A stretch of 64,000 nt of DNA from Prevotella illustrans (GCF_017426725.1 NZ_JAERMS010000008.1:1-64000); one strand, 5' to 3'. Numbered from the stretch's first letter, positions 25,958 through 36,958 are shown. Program-made: numbers and translations. Notes: generated by a model not told the origin, from the letters alone.

Positions 25958-28900
25958 ATGAAGAAAAGGAATCGGTTGATGAGTATGGTGTTTCTTACGA
26001 CCTTTGTCGTAAGTTACGCCCTTGCCATACCTTTTCTTCAACATACGGTCCGTTCCCAAACCGGCACGACAACGCAGCTCGCGCCCGATTCCGACACGAT
26101 TCATGTGGGCAAACCGCGCTGGCGCGTACAGCGTACCACCCCCATCACCTACGATGATCTCGACTCGAGTACGCTGGACCTGCGACAACCTGCTAATCTT
26201 CAGTATGAAGTGACCTATAATGACAGTCTGCAACGCTACGTGATAGGTCGGAAAATAGGCGGCACCTATCTCAGCGCGCCCATCATGATGACGCTCACGG
26301 AATACATGCAATGGCTTGACCGCCACCGTAGCAACGCCTTTTTCAGGGCCAAGAACGACGAAATCTACCAGAGAAAAGGCAAGGAAAAGTTTGATTTCAG
26401 CGATATGCGCTTCGATCTCGGACCGGCCGAGAAGATTTTCGGGCCGGGTGGTGTACGCGTCCGCACCCAGGGAACGGCCGAACTCAAACTCGGAGGAACC
26501 ATCAAGAACATTGAAAACCCTTCGCTCTCCATCCGCAACCGCAAGACTACCGCGCTCGATTTTGACGAAAAGATCAATCTGTCGGTCAACGGAAAGGTGG
26601 GCGACAAGGTAAACATGAATCTCAACTACAACACCGACGCCACCTTCGACTTCGACACGCAGAACCTGAAACTGAAATACGACGGCAAGGAAGACGACAT
26701 CATCAAATTAGTAGAGATTGGCAATGTGTCGTTTCCGAGTAATTCCACGCTTGTGACAGGGGCCAGCTCACTCTTCGGCGTGCGCACGGATATGCAGTTC
26801 GGAAGGCTGAAACTGCAGCTCGTAGCGTCGCAGAAAAAGAGTGCCAGCAAGAGTGTAGGCTCCAAAGGCGGCGTGCAGCTGACGCCATTTGAAATCAATG
26901 CCACCGGATATGAGGAAAATACGCACTTTTTTCTGGGTCAATACTTCCGCGAACACTACGACGAGGGCATGCGAAGGCTACCCCATGTCATGAGCGGAAT
27001 TACCATCAACCGCATGGAAGTGTGGGTAACGAACAAGTCGGGCTCGACCGTCAACACCCGTAACATCGTGGCACTGACGGATTTGGGCGAGAACCGGCAG
27101 ATTAGCAGCCCGCTATGGTCCGCGCTGGGATACACTGTGCCCGACAACCAGGCCAACTCCGAATACGCCACGCTCAACGGCAATGCGGCCATCCGTGACA
27201 TTGACCAGGCCTCGACACTGCTCGAAGCATTGGGATTGGTGGGTGGCAAGGACTTTGAGAAAGTGGGTAATGCCGTGCGACTCGACCCGAGTTCATACGT
27301 CGTCAACACGGCCTTGGGTTACATCTCGCTCAAGACCACCCTGCAACCCGACCAAGTTCTGGCCGTGGCCTTTGAATATACATCGGGCGGCCGCACGTAT
27401 CAGGTGGGCGAGTTTGCCGGTGACAAGACCGACGTAAACCAGGCTTTGCTCGTCAAAACACTGAAAAATACCAGCAATAATCCGGCGCAAGGCAACTGGC
27501 GACTGATGATGAAGAACGTCTACAAACTGGGCGACAACATCCAAAAGGATAAGTTCAGGCTCGACGTGAAGTATCAAAGCGACACCACAGGCGTATATCT
27601 GACCTACATTCCAGAGCCTGAAGTGAAAAGCCAGACGCTCATCAAGGTACTTGGAGCCGACCGGCTGGACCAAAACAGCAACGCGCACGCCGACGGTCGC
27701 TTTGATTTCGTTGAGGGATATACTGTCAGCAGCGGCCGGGTGTTTTTCCCCGTGGCCGAACCTTTCGGCGATTACCTTTACAAATACCTGACGAACAAAG
27801 GCGTTCTGCCGGATATTGCCGCCAAATACGCCTTTACCGAACTATACGACTCTACCCGAACCGTGGCACGGCAGATAGCGGAGAAAGACAAATTCATATT
27901 TACCGGCCAGTTCAGAGGGTCGAGCGCCAATGTCATTTCACTGAATGCTTTCAACGTGCCGCAAGGGTCTGTGGTGGTGACGGCAGGAGGTGTGAAACTC
28001 AGCGAGGGCACCGACTACACCGTAGATTACAGTGCCGGTGAAGTGACGATCATCAACAAGAGCATCCTCGACGCGGGTACACCGGTGAATGTATCGCTCG
28101 AGAACAACACAGACTATGGCCAAATGCGCAAGACCATGGTGGGATTGAATTGGCAATATGACTTTTCGAAGAACTTTCAACTGAGCGGAACGCTGCAACA
28201 TCTGCAGGAACAAGCCATGATCAACAAAGTGGCCATGGGTGCCGAGCCACTCAACAACACGCTGTGGGGCCTGAACATTAATTGGAGAAAGGAAAGTCAA
28301 TGGCTCACCAACATGCTCGACAAACTGCCGTTTCTGCATCTGACGCAACCTTCGCAGATATCGCTGACGGGCGAATTTGCCCAGTTGATAGCCGGACAGA
28401 GCCGTGGCACGCAAGACAACGCGTCGTATCTGGACGACTTCGAGGGATCGAAAACGACCATCGACGTGTCTATGCCGTCGTCGTGGTTTATCTCGAGCGT
28501 GCCATCCATGTTTCCGGAGTACAGCGATAAGACAACGCTGACCGGTGGTTACAATCGAAGTCTGCTCGCCTGGTACTATATCGACCCGCTGTTTACACGC
28601 CGCAGCAGCTCATTGACCCCCGGACACATCAAAAGCGACCTGAATCAGTTGAGCAATCACTATGTACGCGAGGTGTATATACGCGAGCTTTTCCCTAATC
28701 GCGACTATAGTGTGTACAACAGCGGCGGTGCTGCCGGCACGCTCAATATCCTCAACTTAGCTTATTATCCGGACGAACGGGGACCTTATAACTTCAATCC
28801 CGACCTCAATGCGGACGGAACACTCAGGCAACCACAGCGTCACTGGGGCGGCATGATGCGAAAACTCGACACGAGCGACTTTGAAACGGCCAATGTAGAG

Positions 28901-31900
28901 TATATCGAATTCTGGTTGCTCGACCCCTTTATCTACTCGCGTCAGCAGCCCAACGCCCACGAATATGGCGGCGACTTTTACATCGACTTGGGCGAAGTGA
29001 GCGAGGATATCTTAGCCGACGGCAAGAAATTCTATGAAAGCGGCATGCCGGTAGACGGCTCAAGCAGCTTCACGACAACACAGTGGGGACGCATTCCTAC
29101 ACAGACGACGACAACTTATGCCTTTGCCACGTCGTCCGGAGCACGACAGTTGCAGGACGTGGGCTTCAATGGACTGACCGACGAACAGGAACGTTCGTTC
29201 GCTTCTTACCAGCCTTTCCTCAACGCGATCAGAGGGAAGGTGAGCCAGACTGTGCTCGACTCCATCACGAACGACCCGGCCAACGACAACTACCACTACT
29301 TCCGTGGAAGTGATTATGACGACATGAAGGCCGACATTCTGCGACGCTACAAGTACATTAACAACCCACAGGGCAACTCACCCGACAGCGAACAGCGGCA
29401 GGAACGCTACGACACGTCATATAAAACGACACCCGACGTGGAAGATATCAATCAGGACTACACGTTGAACGAGTATGAAAAATACTTTGAATACCGCGTT
29501 TCCATTCGTCCGAACGACATGGAGGTAGGGCGAAACTTCATCGTCGACAAGCGTGAATACGTGGCACCGCTGCGCAACGGTAATAAAGAAACGGTCAACT
29601 GGTATCAGTTCCGCATTCCGGTAAAAGAGTTTGAGAAACGATTCGGCGGCATATCCGACTTTACTTCCATCCGTTTCATGCGTATGTTCCTGACAGGATT
29701 CAAGCATCCGGTCGTCTTACGCTTCGGCAGTCTTGACTTGGTACGTGGCGACTGGCGACTCTATGAGCAGCAATTAGATAAGATGGCGGGAACGGGAACA
29801 CTGACAGCCAGTGCCGTAAACATAGAGGAGAATGGCGAAAAACAGCCTGTCAACTATGTTGTTCCACCCGGAATAGACCGCATTCAGGACCCCGCGCAGC
29901 CGCAGGTGGTGATGAGCAACGAGCAGGCCTTGGACCTTTTGGCCGAAAATCTGTCGCGTGGTGAGTCGAAAGCGGTATATAAAAACACGATGATCGACAT
30001 GCGTCAGTATCGCCGACTGGAAATGTTCGTCCACGCCAATGCCCTCCAGCAAAACGTGACAAACCTACAAAACGACCAGCTCGCTGTCTTCATACGCTTG
30101 GGAAGCGACTATAAGAACAACTATTATGAATATGAAGTGCCCCTGAAACTTACCGCTCCGGGACACTATGACCAGCGTGCTCCGGCCCAACGCGTCATGG
30201 TGTGGCTACGTGAGAATATGATTGACATTCCGATTCGACTCTTTACGAATCTGAAAAAGGAAAGAAACAAGTCGAGAGCAGAAGGAAACGCTTCTTTCAA
30301 CACGGAGTTCAGCATGTATGATCCCGACAATCCGGCCAATCGAATAACCATCAAAGGCAACCCGACATTAGGCGAGGTGAAAACGATGATCATTGGCGTG
30401 AGAAACAAATCGCTCGAACCCAAAAGCGGAGAAGTATGGGTCAACGAGCTCAGACTTAAGGAATATGACAACAAAGGCGGATGGGCTGCCCAGGGAAACC
30501 TGAATGTTCAGCTGTCTGATCTCGGCACAGTGAATGTGCAGGGCAGGCATGTGGCACAGGGATTCGGCAACTTGGAACAAGGCGTACAGGAGCGATCCAA
30601 GGACGACAGAGACCAATACAGCCTGACGACAAGCATTGAGCTCGGCAAGTTCTTTCCAGAAAAGGCAAAGGTTTCTATCCCCTTGTACTACAGTTACAGC
30701 AAAGACATCACCAAACCGAAATATAATCCGCTGGATACGGATATGCCACTAAAAGACGCCCTCGACGCAACCGTGTCGAAAGCGGAACGCGATTCGATAA
30801 AAAGTATTGCGATAACACGGGCTACGAGCTCAAATTTCTCTATCGCAAACGCCCGCGTCGGCATTCAGACCAAGCGCCATCCCATGCCCTACGACCCCAA
30901 CAACTTCGCGTTCTCATACAGCCATACCCAGACACAGACGACGGGACAGACCACTGTTTACGAGAATGAGATGAACTGGCGTGGCTCTATCAACTACAAC
31001 TGGGCCCCCGTTTACAAGCCTTGGCAGCCATTCAAGCAGATGAAGAACAGGTCGAAATGGCTCGACCTGTTCAGGAAATTCGGATTTAATTGGCTGCCAC
31101 AATCCGTTGGTTTCAATACGGAGATGACCCGAAACTATTATGAATTGCAGGAGCGGGACATGGAAGCGATGGAAGAAAATCAGCTCCCTGTCAGCTTCAG
31201 TGAGCAATTTCTGTGGAACCGTGACTTCACGTTGCGATGGGACTTGACCAATAACCTGCACATGAACTTTGAAAGCGCGACCCATGCTCAGATAGAAGAG
31301 CCATACACTCCCGTGAACAAAGATCTCTATCCGGATCAGTATTCGGCCTGGAAAGATTCCGTCTGGCAATCTATCCGTCATGGAGGAACACCGCTCGACT
31401 ACAACCAATCATTCTCGTTGTCGTATAATGCGCCGCTCAATCTGATTCCGATTCTTGACTGGATAACGGCTAACGGTAACTACACGGCTACATACAACTG
31501 GGTGAGAGGCACGAAATTAGAAGACGGTTCGTCGTTGGGCAACACGATTGTGAACAACCGTAACCTGTCGCTTAATGGCACTTTCAATCTCGTTCGGCTC
31601 TATAACTACATCCCATTCCTCAAGTCAGCCAACGAACAAAGGGGACGGCAGAAGAGCAACGTTCAGCAACAAGGTAACAAGAAACGCAATGACACCAACC
31701 GCAAACCTACGGCACAGGAGCGAAAGGTTGAGCTGCAGAAAAACATGCTGCAACAGAAGACAAAGAACTTTGAGAAAGAGATCACGCTGTTGCCCGACTC
31801 TGTCCTGACATTGACACATGGAAAGGACTCGAAACGCATCATTGTAACCGCCAAAACGGCTAATGGTAAAAGCCTGCGACTGCGTTACAGACGAATTGAC

Positions 31901-33454
31901 GCGAATCGAATTGCCATTAAAAACAAAGTTGACTCGGCTCTAAAGATTAAGATTTCCGTAGGAACGAAGGCTCCATTGGAGGAAAAACAGTGGTATCGGA
32001 TGGCACAAAGCGCGGCTCGGGTCATGATGATGGTGCGCAATGTGACCGTATCTTACCGCAATCAATACTCCATGTCTTTGCCGGGATTCATGCCAAACAT
32101 AGGTAACGCCTTTGGACAGACCCGTGGCACGGGCGCTTTTGCTCCGGGACTCGACTTCGCCTTTGGACTGATAGGCGACTCCTACGTAGACCGGGCCAGC
32201 GAAAGAGGATGGCTGTTGCGCAACGACTCTGTAGCGACGCCGGCCACAACCAATGCTTCGGAAGACCTGCAGATAAGAGCTACGCTTGAACCTTTCAATA
32301 ATTTCAGAATCGACCTGAACGCTTCGCGCACCATGACACACGGGAAAAGCATTCAATACATGTACACCGGCTCACCGACGACACAGAACGGCTCGTTTAC
32401 CATGACGACAATATCGCTTCGGAGCGCGTTGGAAGGAATCGGTAATGCCACCTCCGGCTACCATAGTGCCAGCTTTGAGCGTTTCTGCCATTCATTAGAG
32501 AGTTTCCGTAGTCGTGTGGAAGCCCGTTACCAAGGCGCTCCCATGCCGGGAGGAGGTAAATATGATCCCGCGACAAGCCCTGTAGACAGGTTCAGTTCCG
32601 ACGTACTTATTCCGGCATTTCTTGCCACCTATACGGGTGGAGGTTCGCTCGACCTGTTTCCTAAACTCACACGGCTGTTGCCAAACTGGTCAATCCGCTA
32701 CAGCGGTTTGGGCAATCTGCCGTGGTTCCGTGATGTTTTCAAGAGTTTCAACATCAACCATTCCTACAAGAGTATTTATGCCGTGGGCGCCTACGGCAGC
32801 TATTCTTCTTTCCAAGAATACATGAACGGGCTGGGATTCATCACGAATACAGACAACATGCCGGTTCCTCACAGCATGTATAACATACCGACCGTAAGTA
32901 TCAACGAGGCTTTCAGCCCCCTGCTCGGTGTCGACATGACTTTCCAGAACAATCTTACTGCCAAGTTGGAATACCGTACCACCCGTGTGTTAGGACTGAA
33001 TATGACGAGCGTTCAGCTCAACGAAGCATTAAGCAGAGACTGGGTTGTGGGACTTGCTTATAGAATCAACGATTTCAAGTTGTTTGGTAACACACCCCGA
33101 AAAGCGAAAAGTCGCCAAACAACTAAACGTGACACGAAGAATGACAACGAGCAGAGCACGAACACAAACACGGGTAAAAATCGTGGAATCAATCACAATC
33201 TGAACATGCGGCTCGACATCAGCTACCGCCGACAGGCCTCGTTGACACGCGATATCGCTTCGATTGTAACATCAGCCAGCAGTGGAAACTCGGCGTTCAA
33301 GATGAGTTTGTCGGCCGATTACACGTTAAGCCGCATGCTCACGCTTAACTTCTATTACGACAGACAGACGAATACGCCGCTTCTTTCGGCTAACAGCTAT
33401 CCGACAACAGTACATGATTTCGGGGTCAGTCTTAAATTCTCGCTCACCAAATAG
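25958..33454 (+). CDS. sprA: SprA/Sov, outer-membrane translocon of the type IX secretion system
   Basis: This 2498-residue protein forms the giant beta-barrel through which proteins with a type IX C-terminal signal cross the outer membrane. It has an N-terminal membrane or signal segment (residues 5-30), GPAEKIFGPGGVRVRTQGTAELKLGG near 155, and many long beta-rich stretches including LDDFEGSKTTIDVSMPSSWFISS near 825. The C-terminus is strand-rich (NFYYDRQTNTPLL, SLKFSLTK). Its length agrees with P. gingivalis Sov and F. johnsoniae SprA (about 2400-2500 residues). It implies that this organism secretes proteins by type IX, but the other machine genes are not in the window. Confidence 0.95.
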   Translation: MKKRNRLMSMVFLTTFVVSYALAIPFLQHTVRSQTGTTTQLAPDSDTIHVGKPRWRVQRTTPITYDDLDSSTLDLRQPANLQYEVTYNDSLQRYVIGRKIGGTYLSAPIMMTLTEYMQWLDRHRSNAFFRAKNDEIYQRKGKEKFDFSDMRFDLGPAEKIFGPGGVRVRTQGTAELKLGGTIKNIENPSLSIRNRKTTALDFDEKINLSVNGKVGDKVNMNLNYNTDATFDFDTQNLKLKYDGKEDDIIKLVEIGNVSFPSNSTLVTGASSLFGVRTDMQFGRLKLQLVASQKKSASKSVGSKGGVQLTPFEINATGYEENTHFFLGQYFREHYDEGMRRLPHVMSGITINRMEVWVTNKSGSTVNTRNIVALTDLGENRQISSPLWSALGYTVPDNQANSEYATLNGNAAIRDIDQASTLLEALGLVGGKDFEKVGNAVRLDPSSYVVNTALGYISLKTTLQPDQVLAVAFEYTSGGRTYQVGEFAGDKTDVNQALLVKTLKNTSNNPAQGNWRLMMKNVYKLGDNIQKDKFRLDVKYQSDTTGVYLTYIPEPEVKSQTLIKVLGADRLDQNSNAHADGRFDFVEGYTVSSGRVFFPVAEPFGDYLYKYLTNKGVLPDIAAKYAFTELYDSTRTVARQIAEKDKFIFTGQFRGSSANVISLNAFNVPQGSVVVTAGGVKLSEGTDYTVDYSAGEVTIINKSILDAGTPVNVSLENNTDYGQMRKTMVGLNWQYDFSKNFQLSGTLQHLQEQAMINKVAMGAEPLNNTLWGLNINWRKESQWLTNMLDKLPFLHLTQPSQISLTGEFAQLIAGQSRGTQDNASYLDDFEGSKTTIDVSMPSSWFISSVPSMFPEYSDKTTLTGGYNRSLLAWYYIDPLFTRRSSSLTPGHIKSDLNQLSNHYVREVYIRELFPNRDYSVYNSGGAAGTLNILNLAYYPDERGPYNFNPDLNADGTLRQPQRHWGGMMRKLDTSDFETANVEYIEFWLLDPFIYSRQQPNAHEYGGDFYIDLGEVSEDILADGKKFYESGMPVDGSSSFTTTQWGRIPTQTTTTYAFATSSGARQLQDVGFNGLTDEQERSFASYQPFLNAIRGKVSQTVLDSITNDPANDNYHYFRGSDYDDMKADILRRYKYINNPQGNSPDSEQRQERYDTSYKTTPDVEDINQDYTLNEYEKYFEYRVSIRPNDMEVGRNFIVDKREYVAPLRNGNKETVNWYQFRIPVKEFEKRFGGISDFTSIRFMRMFLTGFKHPVVLRFGSLDLVRGDWRLYEQQLDKMAGTGTLTASAVNIEENGEKQPVNYVVPPGIDRIQDPAQPQVVMSNEQALDLLAENLSRGESKAVYKNTMIDMRQYRRLEMFVHANALQQNVTNLQNDQLAVFIRLGSDYKNNYYEYEVPLKLTAPGHYDQRAPAQRVMVWLRENMIDIPIRLFTNLKKERNKSRAEGNASFNTEFSMYDPDNPANRITIKGNPTLGEVKTMIIGVRNKSLEPKSGEVWVNELRLKEYDNKGGWAAQGNLNVQLSDLGTVNVQGRHVAQGFGNLEQGVQERSKDDRDQYSLTTSIELGKFFPEKAKVSIPLYYSYSKDITKPKYNPLDTDMPLKDALDATVSKAERDSIKSIAITRATSSNFSIANARVGIQTKRHPMPYDPNNFAFSYSHTQTQTTGQTTVYENEMNWRGSINYNWAPVYKPWQPFKQMKNRSKWLDLFRKFGFNWLPQSVGFNTEMTRNYYELQERDMEAMEENQLPVSFSEQFLWNRDFTLRWDLTNNLHMNFESATHAQIEEPYTPVNKDLYPDQYSAWKDSVWQSIRHGGTPLDYNQSFSLSYNAPLNLIPILDWITANGNYTATYNWVRGTKLEDGSSLGNTIVNNRNLSLNGTFNLVRLYNYIPFLKSANEQRGRQKSNVQQQGNKKRNDTNRKPTAQERKVELQKNMLQQKTKNFEKEITLLPDSVLTLTHGKDSKRIIVTAKTANGKSLRLRYRRIDANRIAIKNKVDSALKIKISVGTKAPLEEKQWYRMAQSAARVMMMVRNVTVSYRNQYSMSLPGFMPNIGNAFGQTRGTGAFAPGLDFAFGLIGDSYVDRASERGWLLRNDSVATPATTNASEDLQIRATLEPFNNFRIDLNASRTMTHGKSIQYMYTGSPTTQNGSFTMTTISLRSALEGIGNATSGYHSASFERFCHSLESFRSRVEARYQGAPMPGGGKYDPATSPVDRFSSDVLIPAFLATYTGGGSLDLFPKLTRLLPNWSIRYSGLGNLPWFRDVFKSFNINHSYKSIYAVGAYGSYSSFQEYMNGLGFITNTDNMPVPHSMYNIPTVSINEAFSPLLGVDMTFQNNLTAKLEYRTTRVLGLNMTSVQLNEALSRDWVVGLAYRINDFKLFGNTPRKAKSRQTTKRDTKNDNEQSTNTNTGKNRGINHNLNMRLDISYRRQASLTRDIASIVTSASSGNSAFKMSLSADYTLSRMLTLNFYYDRQTNTPLLSANSYPTTVHDFGVSLKFSLTK

Positions 33455-33475
33455 CCTTTTCGGCCAACTGATCAA

Positions 33476-34765
33476 TTAAGGTTGACAAAGGACAGTACAC
33501 ACTTTATCCTGAAAGGCTCTTCCATTCTTACCATGCAAAAGGCCCTGGTTGATAATGGAAAAACAGAGGCGATGCCCATTGGAAGACGTGCAATAGCCTG
33601 CCAGACTACTAACGCCCGTCACCGTTCCCGTCTTTGCTTTGACATTGCCATTGGTAAACGCGCCTCTCATTCGCTTCTTCAACGTTCCGTCCTGCCCTGC
33701 TATCGGCAACGCCTGAATAAGGTGGTGATAGATATTTTCATTACGATAAGCGTATCGTAGCATGCTTACCTCTAATTCTGCCGACACATAATTATATAAA
33801 GAAAGGCCGGAACCATCGGCAAATTTATAGTTAGAAGCGTTCAACCCAATCTTGTTGACCAGCCGTTTGATGACCGTTCGCGCGCTACGGGCCGACGCCG
33901 GACGATTGCCGGTGCTGGCAGCAAGTTGATAAAACATGGATTCCGCATAAAGGTTGTCACTTTCTTTCAACATCCGCATTAAGATTTGGTCGATCGTATG
34001 GAAACGCGTTACAATACAATAAGCGTCATTCGGTTTTCTTCCTTCTGCTGTTGTAACCTCCAACACGACATTTGCGGTGACCAAAGCCTGCAGAAATCGG
34101 CTGATAAACTGATCCTTTTTACTGATCAGCAACGGTGATAGCGTCCAGTTGTCATCATCCCAACACCATCCTTCTCCATACCTTTCATCGTCTTTCATGC
34201 TCTTGTCGGCGATGATACGACCATGAATCGTGTCCACGCCCATCTTCTTGATGGCCTCCACAAACGCGTTAAGGTCATCGCTGTTGAAACGCGGATCGAA
34301 GCCTCCCACGCAATAAACGTCACCTCGAAGTGTTCTACCTTCTATCTTACCTGTATAGCACAAGTCTGTCTTAAACTGATAGTCGCCTCCCAATTGGTCA
34401 ATAGTCGTTATGGCAGTGATGACTTTCATCGTACTGGCAGGCCTCATCAGCTGCCGCTCATTATACTTGAAAATAGCGGAATCGGCATCCAAATCATAAA
34501 CCATTATGCCCACCTGAGACGTCTTGAACATATCTCCCTCTAACAATTGAGCCAATCGATACTGCACACTTTGGGGCCAAGGACGCGTAATCGTATCGGG
34601 GCTGAGCCCCAAAACCACAGCCGAATCGGGTTCGTCGCTGTCATCATTGTCCACCACTTCATTTTCGACCTGAGCAAACACAGGGCAAACCAACAATGAA
34701 AGCAAAAAAGTTATCAAGTATTTCCTGCGCTCCGGCAAGCTAAATATTCTCTTCATCATAATCAT
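33476..34765 (-). CDS. dacB: D-alanyl-D-alanine carboxypeptidase/endopeptidase, PBP4 (DacB, S13) family
   Basis: This periplasmic peptidoglycan hydrolase trims the terminal D-Ala or cuts cross-links. The 429-residue protein has a signal peptide in the first 32 residues. Its catalytic triad motifs are ordered as in S13 peptidases: SxxK in MRPASTMKVITAI (about residue 110), SDN in KESDNLYAESMF (about 269) and KTG in VKAKTGTVTGVSS (about 379). Initiation could be at 34765, 34759 or 34756. It overlaps the gene upstream by 26 bases and converges on sprA with a 21-bp gap. Confidence 0.93.
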   Translation of the reverse strand: MIMMKRIFSLPERRKYLITFLLSLLVCPVFAQVENEVVDNDDSDEPDSAVVLGLSPDTITRPWPQSVQYRLAQLLEGDMFKTSQVGIMVYDLDADSAIFKYNERQLMRPASTMKVITAITTIDQLGGDYQFKTDLCYTGKIEGRTLRGDVYCVGGFDPRFNSDDLNAFVEAIKKMGVDTIHGRIIADKSMKDDERYGEGWCWDDDNWTLSPLLISKKDQFISRFLQALVTANVVLEVTTAEGRKPNDAYCIVTRFHTIDQILMRMLKESDNLYAESMFYQLAASTGNRPASARSARTVIKRLVNKIGLNASNYKFADGSGLSLYNYVSAELEVSMLRYAYRNENIYHHLIQALPIAGQDGTLKKRMRGAFTNGNVKAKTGTVTGVSSLAGYCTSSNGHRLCFSIINQGLLHGKNGRAFQDKVCTVLCQP

Positions 34766-35150
34766 TCATTCTCTTCATCAGCTCCTTGCAGAAAGCTTTT
34801 TCTTCCTCTGGCTGCACTGCCAACAAGCGATTAGCGCCGTACACGATCATTACGAAATGGCTCAAGCCACCCATTCTTCGCATGGGCGTCACCTTAAAAA
34901 CTTCCGACAATCGGATCACCTGACGCTTTGCCAATCGTCCCCGGTCTATAATGAGCAGCTGTTCATGGCCTTGCCGCACGAAGCGATACGACGTATGGAG
35001 CACACGTTCCGTCATCATGACCACAACAAATGTTAGCAAAAGTCCAAAGATAGCGGCTTTCGACCAAAATAAAAAGAAAGCAAGAATCGAAAAGGCTACG
35101 ATTCCACAAACTGTCGCTATAGAAAAATGCCGATGAAAAGTCCTATCCAT
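34740..35150 (-). CDS. Small membrane protein with PH-like domain
   Basis: The 136-residue protein from the ATG at 35150 (MDRTFHRHF) has two adjacent membrane helices at about residues 12-55 and a cytoplasmic part of about 75 residues whose strand pattern (QLLIIDRGRLAKRQVIRLSEVFKVTP) resembles bacterial PH domains. A start at 35165 would overlap the -7 box, so 35150 is preferred. Function is unknown. It is coupled to dacB by overlap, which may mean a link to cell-wall work, but that is inference. Confidence 0.65.
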   Translation of the reverse strand: MDRTFHRHFSIATVCGIVAFSILAFFLFWSKAAIFGLLLTFVVVMMTERVLHTSYRFVRQGHEQLLIIDRGRLAKRQVIRLSEVFKVTPMRRMGGLSHFVMIVYGANRLLAVQPEEEKAFCKELMKRMNDYDEENI

Positions 35151-35162
35151 AATTCGTAAACG

Positions 35163-35170
35163 CAAAATTA
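35163..35170 (-). promoter_or_regulatory. -7 box for the PH-like gene and dacB
   Basis: The minus strand reads TAATTTTG, matching TAnnTTTG. It implies a very short leader before 35150. No clear -33 element is seen. Confidence 0.45.
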
Positions 35171-35212
35171 CAAAAAATAAATGTTTTACCTATCTCTTTA
35201 ACAATAAATGAC

Positions 35213-35220
35213 TATTTTTG
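35213..35220 (+). promoter_or_regulatory. -7 box of nadB
   Basis: TATTTTTG fits TAnnTTTG and lies 23 bases before the nadB start. The -33 element is weak. Confidence 0.55.
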
Positions 35221-35243
35221 CACCATGAATAACAAATTCAAAT

Positions 35244-36833
35244 ATGACTTTTAAGTATGACTTCCTCATTATCGGTGCCGGTGTAGCGGGAATGAGCTAC
35301 GCTTTGAAGATCGCAAGGGCACGGAAAGGACGGATTTGTATGATTTGCAAAACTTCTCTTGAAGAAGCGAACACTTCGTTCGCGCAGGGAGGAATCGCCT
35401 CTGTTACCAATCCGGAATTAGATAACTTCGACAAACATATTCAAGATACCATGATCGCCGGTGACTTTATCAGCGATCCGCGGGCCGTAGAGCAAGTGGT
35501 GAAGCGGGCGCCGGCCCAAATCAGCGAACTCACTAACTGGGGAGTGAATTTCGACCGCAAGGAAAACGGCACGTTCGACCTGCATCGGGAGGGCGGCCAC
35601 TCTGAGTTCCGCATACTCCATCATGCCGATGATACGGGCGCGGAGATACAGCGCGGACTGATGGAAGCTGTCAGAAACAATCCACATATCGAGATACGTG
35701 AGAATCATTTCGCTGTCGAAATCATCACTCAGCACCACCTTGGCGTGGAAGTGACGCGCCGCACGCCCGACATAGAATGCTATGGGGCCTACGTTCTCAA
35801 CCCCGAGACGCAGAAGGTGGACACTTACCTGGCGAAGGTTACGGTGATATGCACGGGCGGTTGCGGCGCCGTTTACCAGACAACAACCAACCCCATCATC
35901 GCTACGGGCGACGGCGAAGCCATGGTTTATCGTGCCAAAGGCGCCGTAAAGGACATGGAGTTCGTCCAGTTTCACCCCACCGCCCTCTTTCACGCCGGCG
36001 AAACGCATCCCGCTTTCCTCATCACCGAAGCCATGCGGGGCTACGGCGGCATTCTGCGGCTGCCCTCCGGCGAGAGCTTCATGGAGAAATACGACAAACG
36101 TCTCTCCTTGGCGCCACGCGATATCGTAGCCCGGGCCATCGATAACGAAATGAAAATACACGGAATCGATCACGTATGCCTCGACGTGACGCACAAGGAA
36201 GCGGAAGAAACGCGCCGCCATTTCCCCAACATCTACCACAAATGCCTCTCCATCGGCATTGATATCACCCATGAATACATACCCGTTCGCCCCGCTGCCC
36301 ACTACATGTGCGGCGGCATTCAGGTAGGCCTCAACGGGCGGAGCAGCATTCATCGTCTCTATGCCTTGGGCGAATGCGCCTGCACAGGACTGCATGGCGG
36401 CAACCGGTTGGCCAGCAACTCGCTCATCGAAGCGGTGGTTTATGCCGACACGGCGGCCGAGCATTCACTCTCCGAAGTGGGCAACTACACTTTCAACGAC
36501 GCCATACCAGCTTGGAATGACGAAGGAACGCTCACCAACGAAGAGCACGTTCTCATCACGCAGAGCATCAAGGAGGTGGGCGAAATCATGAGCAATTACG
36601 TGGGAATCGTGCGCAGCGACCTACGACTGAAACGTGCCTGGGCTCGTCTCGACCTGCTTTACGAAGAGACCGAGGCCCTTTTCAAGCGCGTGAAAGCCAA
36701 CAAGGATATCTGCGAACTACGCAACATGATTAACGTGGGCTATCTCATCACGCGCCAGGCCATCGAGCGCAAGGAGTGTCGGGGACTGCATTACACGATC
36801 GATTACCCCGTACACGCCTACGACAAGGCCTGA
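35244..36833 (+). CDS. nadB: L-aspartate oxidase
   Basis: NadB oxidises L-aspartate to iminoaspartate, the first step of de novo NAD synthesis, using FAD. The 529-residue protein has the FAD-binding front FLIIGAGVAGMSYALKIA, then NTSFAQGGIASV (about residue 45) and DLHREGGHSEFRILHHAD (about 112). It also has QFHPTALFHAG, with MRGYGGILRLPSGE, and SLYALGECACTGLHGGNRLASNSLIEAVVYA near the C-terminal part of the flavoprotein fold. These separate it from succinate dehydrogenase. nadA and nadC are not adjacent. A strong hairpin follows the stop codon. Confidence 0.96.
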   Translation: MTFKYDFLIIGAGVAGMSYALKIARARKGRICMICKTSLEEANTSFAQGGIASVTNPELDNFDKHIQDTMIAGDFISDPRAVEQVVKRAPAQISELTNWGVNFDRKENGTFDLHREGGHSEFRILHHADDTGAEIQRGLMEAVRNNPHIEIRENHFAVEIITQHHLGVEVTRRTPDIECYGAYVLNPETQKVDTYLAKVTVICTGGCGAVYQTTTNPIIATGDGEAMVYRAKGAVKDMEFVQFHPTALFHAGETHPAFLITEAMRGYGGILRLPSGESFMEKYDKRLSLAPRDIVARAIDNEMKIHGIDHVCLDVTHKEAEETRRHFPNIYHKCLSIGIDITHEYIPVRPAAHYMCGGIQVGLNGRSSIHRLYALGECACTGLHGGNRLASNSLIEAVVYADTAAEHSLSEVGNYTFNDAIPAWNDEGTLTNEEHVLITQSIKEVGEIMSNYVGIVRSDLRLKRAWARLDLLYEETEALFKRVKANKDICELRNMINVGYLITRQAIERKECRGLHYTIDYPVHAYDKA

Positions 36834-36864
36834 ACGACAGCGCGAACGACAGCGACCGACAATA

Positions 36865-36910
36865 GAAACGCGTAAATGGAAACCTCTCGAAGTTCCCATT
36901 TACGCGTTTC
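36865..36910. terminator. Hairpin terminator between nadB and the FMN-binding gene
   Basis: A 15-bp perfect inverted repeat (GAAACGCGTAAATGG with its complement at 36896-36910) lies between two convergent genes, so it could end transcription from both sides. T-rich sequence follows on the plus strand after about ten bases. Confidence 0.6.
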
Positions 36911-36958
36911 GCTTATTATCTTTTACCGACCTTGGGCCGTGCCCGAGTATGCCGGCCG